A DNA stretch of 64,000 nucleotides from Nematostella vectensis. Lineage: Eukaryota > Cnidaria > Anthozoa > Actiniaria > Edwardsiidae. Below, piece by piece: positions 60,740-64,000 of this stretch. Within the stretch, counting starts at the first letter, position 1, and every line of letters starts with the position of its first letter. A model generated the notes under the pieces. That model did not search any database. It was not told where the DNA came from and saw only the letters and a list, made by a program, of their open reading frames with translations. The position numbers were made by a program, and so were the translations under genes. The stretch spans positions 14,416,951 to 14,480,950 of the forward strand of contig NC_064041.1 in the NCBI RefSeq assembly GCF_932526225.1, read 5' to 3'.

Positions 60740-61086
60740 TTGTATTCAAATATAAACACTTGTACATGTGCAGATACTCGTCATTTCGAATCCACCACCC
60801 ACCCCTCTTAATTTCGGAAATGCTAGACACCCCTTTTGCAGGCGCTCCCCCATCCTACGTGAATCTTTCGCGTATCCGAATAGAAATGAATCGATGATGT
60901 GTGTCACATGTGACCCCTTGTGTAGTTAAGTGTGGGCGCAGGGTAGGTGCGCGAACGTCTCTAAACGGCCGCCAAAAAGCGTTTTGTTTTCCTTGTTTTT
61001 ATTAATAAATCCTTGAATGCGAGTCCTCCCCCTCCCCTCCCTGGGACTGGCACAGAACCTACTCCAGCTCTATTGTTGAATTATAG

Positions 61087-61368
61087 GTTCTTTTTATATG
61101 AGTTTTTATTGGATTTCTATTGATATTGAGTCAGTTCTTTTTATATGAGTTTTCATTGGATTTCTATTGATATTGTGTCAGTTCTTTTTATATGAGTTTT
61201 TATTGGATTTCTATTGATATTGAGTCAGTTCTTTTTATATGAGTTTTCATTGGATTTCTATTGATATTGAGTCAGTTCTTTTTATATGAGTTTTCATTGG
61301 ATTTCTATTAATATTGAGTAAGTTCTTTTTATATGAGTTTTTATTGGATTTCTATTGATATTGAGTCT
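61087..61368. repeat. 47-bp minisatellite, six copies
   Basis: GTTCTTTTTATATGAGTTTT plus CATTGGATTTCTATTGATAT and TGAGTCA repeats at 47-bp spacing between the two convergent protease genes. Copies differ by few substitutions (CATTGG/TATTGG, GAG/GTG). Confidence 0.95.
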
Positions 61369-61528
61369 GAATCTAAGATACAGAAGGCTTTCTCTGTTTA
61401 TTGCTGTTGTGTCAAATAAGTACAATGAGTTTTGACAACAAAAGAAGGATATATCGTCTATAACTCCAAAGTTGTGAGATTGATAATCGTTTTATCAACG
61501 CGTCGTACCTACACTGAGCTGTATGCGC

Positions 61529-63662
61529 TCAGGTGCACACTTTACACGTCTTTTTGCACATATCTTTTACGGTATTGCACATGTGCTGAAAGTACCGGCA
61601 GCTCGCATTTGAATCTTTGCAATCTGAAATCACAAGTAGAAACAACATTAAGACAGACAAAGAAACAACATGTGCTTATTTTTAGGGCGTAGAGGAGATA
61701 TCGCTTATGTTCTGGGGGATTTAGGGCAAGCCTAGCAATGTTGCAAGATTGACCAAGATTTTGATTTTTCTTTTCAAGGTGACTGTTTTTACCATGAACG
61801 GTAGACAAAGCGATGCAGGATTTTTTGGGAGGGAGGGGAGGGAGGCAAAGGACATGCATTTATTCTACCTGAATGCGTTGGAGTATTTCATTCAGCGAGA
61901 AAACCCGGAGTTCATTATCTTGGATACCGGACTCGGGAGAGCAGGACGAGCGATAGTTTACAAAAAAGCGGATCCATATTTTCCAAAATGGCGGCCAAAT
62001 AACGAACTCCTTGTTTTCTCGCCAAAATAAAACAGCAAACGCCTACAGTTAGGTTAGCGTGATCTTTATCTGAATAAAAACTTACCACCGGTGCCACCTC
62101 CACCACCGCCTCCATTTCCGTCTCCTCCATTTCCGTTACCGCCATTTCCGTCCCCGCCATTTCCGTCTCCGCCATTTCCGTCTCCGCCATTTTCGCCTCC
62201 TCCATTCCCGTTTCCGCCATTCCCATCTCCGCCATTTCCGCCATCCACATTACCGGAAGTAATCCGTTTGATCCAATCAATGTACGAGCTGACCCTGACG
62301 TAGATCGCGTACTTCTTGCCCGGGCACGTCATACTACTTACCCATGATGCAGCGCCGCGAAGGACCCAGTGCCCAGACTCCTCGCAGACGAGAGGACCAC
62401 CGCTGTCCCCATGGCAGACGCTATTGCCGGCGCCTCCGGCACAGACCATGGATTGCTGGTCAATGCCGTCTTTCCATTGGCTGATTTTCCTGATGCAGGT
62501 TTGGTGATCTACGATGGGTGCTTTACCTTGCTGCAGCTTCTTGGCCCTTGAATGCAACAAAGAGGACGAGACTCTCCCCCATCCTAAGCGCGAATTACTC
62601 ATATCAAATATATTTGTTAAAAATCTACCCATTGCTTGCTACCATTGCCTACATTGCCTGCGCCTTGAGTTGAGACATTCTCGTCTTTCTCGTAGTAGTA
62701 ATTTTGTATGGGCCCCAGGAACCCTCGTTTTTAACTAACACTGGTAGTCGCGTAATCGCACCAGCGTCCCATGGACCATTATATTGGTATCACGTGACAG
62801 TAACGCGTGACACTTGTGTATATGAGGATTAAAATGGAAAGAGAGCATAGCTGTTTGCTCGAGACAAATTTTATTTAACAGTAACGCGTGACATTGACAC
62901 GTGACACTATCGAACGATAGTGACACGTGACAGTATGGTGTGACAGTATCGTGTGACACTATTTGCATGACAGTAACACTTGAGACTATTGCGTGACGCT
63001 ATCACATGACCTACCTGTTGCAAAACAGTTCTCCCTTTCCTTCATTAGATCTCCTTGTTTGGGCAGACACACCGGGCTAACCTTGGTGCTGAATGTAGCA
63101 GGTTTGGCGAGTTTGATGAGCGCGAGGTCATGTTTCTTGTCCTTCCCTCCCACGTACTTCTCGTGTTTGTAGAACGTGCTGAGTTTGTGCTCCGTCCCGT
63201 CCAGAACTCGTTTGTGCGCACCTGAAACAAAGAGGTGTCATTTTGGTGGTTTCATCAACCAACCATTTGGCGTTCAGCGGTGTCAGCAAGATTTGAGAAA
63301 AAGCAAGATGTCATTCCAGAAGTCTCCTGATTAGAAAAAGTAAAATTAGTAAAAGAATAGATAGGCTTTCATTGATATTCAAACTGAAATATAGTATTTG
63401 TGATGCTGGTTGAAGGCGACATTTTCCAACGTCAAAGTTATCAAAAACCGCGCATTACCTACGATGACCGTGTAGTCAGCGGAGTTATTACTTCTGATAA
63501 CACAATGAGCAGCGGTCAACAGCCAGAGCGGGCTCAACAAGGACCCCCCGCAGATATGGCTTCCTTTGAGTCTGATTGACACCTGCCAAGGCCACGAATG
63601 AGGCACCGCCTCGTCACCTCCTACAATACGAACACCATCAGGACGACGACCGCACGACGAGG
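61529..63662 (-). CDS. Elastase-like S1 protease with Gly-rich linker and ShKT domain (5' partial)
   Basis: Minus-strand exons 63459-63662, 63015-63221, 62086-62583 and 61529-61623 keep phase; the signal-peptide exon lies further right, in or beyond the last 340 bp. [16 protein letters not shown] opens the protease domain. LTAAHC, HDLALI and GDSGGP supply the triad. Residue 189 is Ser, and the SWG motif before the pocket is SWV, as in pancreatic elastases with Val216, which suggests small aliphatic P1 residues. After the domain a linker of about 55 Gly/Asn/Asp residues (GGDGNGGNG-type units) ends at a GTAAGT donor. The last exon encodes a six-cysteine ShKT domain and a stop; it is too short to stand out as an open frame. 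The gene is tail to tail with protease 1, and its exon 3 is 97 percent identical to the neighbour over 175 bp. Confidence 0.87.
61890..62060. repeat. Degenerate foldback related to the AAGATGGCGGCC elements
   Basis: CGAGAAAAC...GGAGTTCATTATCTTGGA (about 61898-61923) pairs with TCCAAAATGGCGGCCAAATA and CGAACTCCTTGTTTTCTCG (about 61980-62021); the sequence then ends GCCTACAGTTAGG. Lies in protease 2 intron 4 on the other strand. Shares AATGGCGGCC and GCCTACAG with the elements at 18996 and 44309, but no target duplication was found. Confidence 0.6.
62780..63010. repeat. GTGACA-rich degenerate repeat
   Basis: Protease 2 intron 3 contains about 14 loose copies of a 12-18 bp unit around ACGCGTGACA / GTGTGACAGTAT, running to within a few bases of the exon 3 donor. 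Confidence 0.75.
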
Positions 63663-63663
63663 C

Positions 63664-64000
63664 TGAAACAGAATTACATACAAAAGTGAGTAAGACGACT
63701 GACTGGTGCAGATGTACTTGATTAAAGAGGTTCTCGCATCGCTGAACACACGAAAGCGCGACGAACGAAAGCCGACGCGAGGCCGAGTAATAGCAAGGGC
63801 ATTAGGAGTGACAATGGCACCCAGGGTAGTGCATTGGGCTATTTATTCAAGACATGAGAACATATTTTAGCATCAAGTTGGCGCCCGTTATCCCACATTG
63901 CTAATTGGGCATTACACGGACATGATGCGACCGCGACTTTGTATTGAACACACTTGGTAAACACTTAAGAAGATCACTGAATACATTGCACAACGAGACA
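63664..64000. other. Right edge: likely intron 1 or 5' end of protease 2
   Basis: A minus-strand ATG at about 63804 opens [12 protein letters not shown], which is signal-peptide-like, but no donor in the needed phase follows, so I do not call it an exon. Nothing else recognised. Confidence 0.35.

Overview
The window is eukaryotic: genes are split by many GT-AG introns, polyadenylation signals are present, and simple repeats, minisatellites and small inverted-repeat transposons are everywhere. The gene content (KAP3, a GFI1/senseless-type zinc finger, PAN-domain secreted proteins, chymotrypsin-like proteases with ShKT tails) points to a cnidarian, most likely an anthozoan such as a sea anemone. 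This is inference from protein family knowledge; no search was run.

Layout: (1) 2406-16254 (+), a complete 17-exon kinesin-associated protein 3 gene (894 codons by my reconstruction) with a LINE, a TTAA-flanked transposon, a TTAA MITE and several large tandem arrays in its introns. Two of its introns look U12-type. (2) 19298-20458 (+), an uninterrupted RRM + SAM protein just downstream of a 202-bp foldback element. (3) 20480-32875, a long gene-poor stretch with a nested DNA transposon. (4) 32876-36707 (+), a three-exon GFI1-family repressor with SNAG motif and six C2H2 fingers; its last finger is amplified in tandem after the stop. (5) 38418-50535 (+), a small cluster of secreted PAN-domain proteins: a relic, an eight-exon PAN + fibrinogen-like gene, and a five-exon PAN + EGF + F5/8-type-C gene. 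(6) 51855-56040, a degenerate minus-strand LINE and an associated satellite. (7) 56605-63662, two convergent S1 proteases, each ending in a ShKT domain, joined by a Thr-rich linker in one and a Gly/Asn/Asp linker in the other.

KAP3 links heterotrimeric kinesin-2 to ciliary cargo. The GFI1-type factor is expected to act as a nuclear repressor. The PAN and protease clusters encode secreted proteins; nothing in the sequence links these genes into one pathway.

The strongest unusual signal is that several tandem arrays are built from exon edges. A 38-bp array copies the 3' end of KAP3 exon 8 with its splice donor about 22 times; KAP3 exon 12 and PAN-fibrinogen exon 5 are each preceded by several copies of their own splice acceptor; and the GFI1 last finger is repeated four times. 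Other notable signals are a sharp gene-conversion tract limited to one protease exon, a transposon with a paralogous empty site in the same window, and small elements sharing TAGCCT ends and 9-10 bp target duplications. All exon models are hand-built from splice signals and reading-frame continuity and should be treated as predictions.
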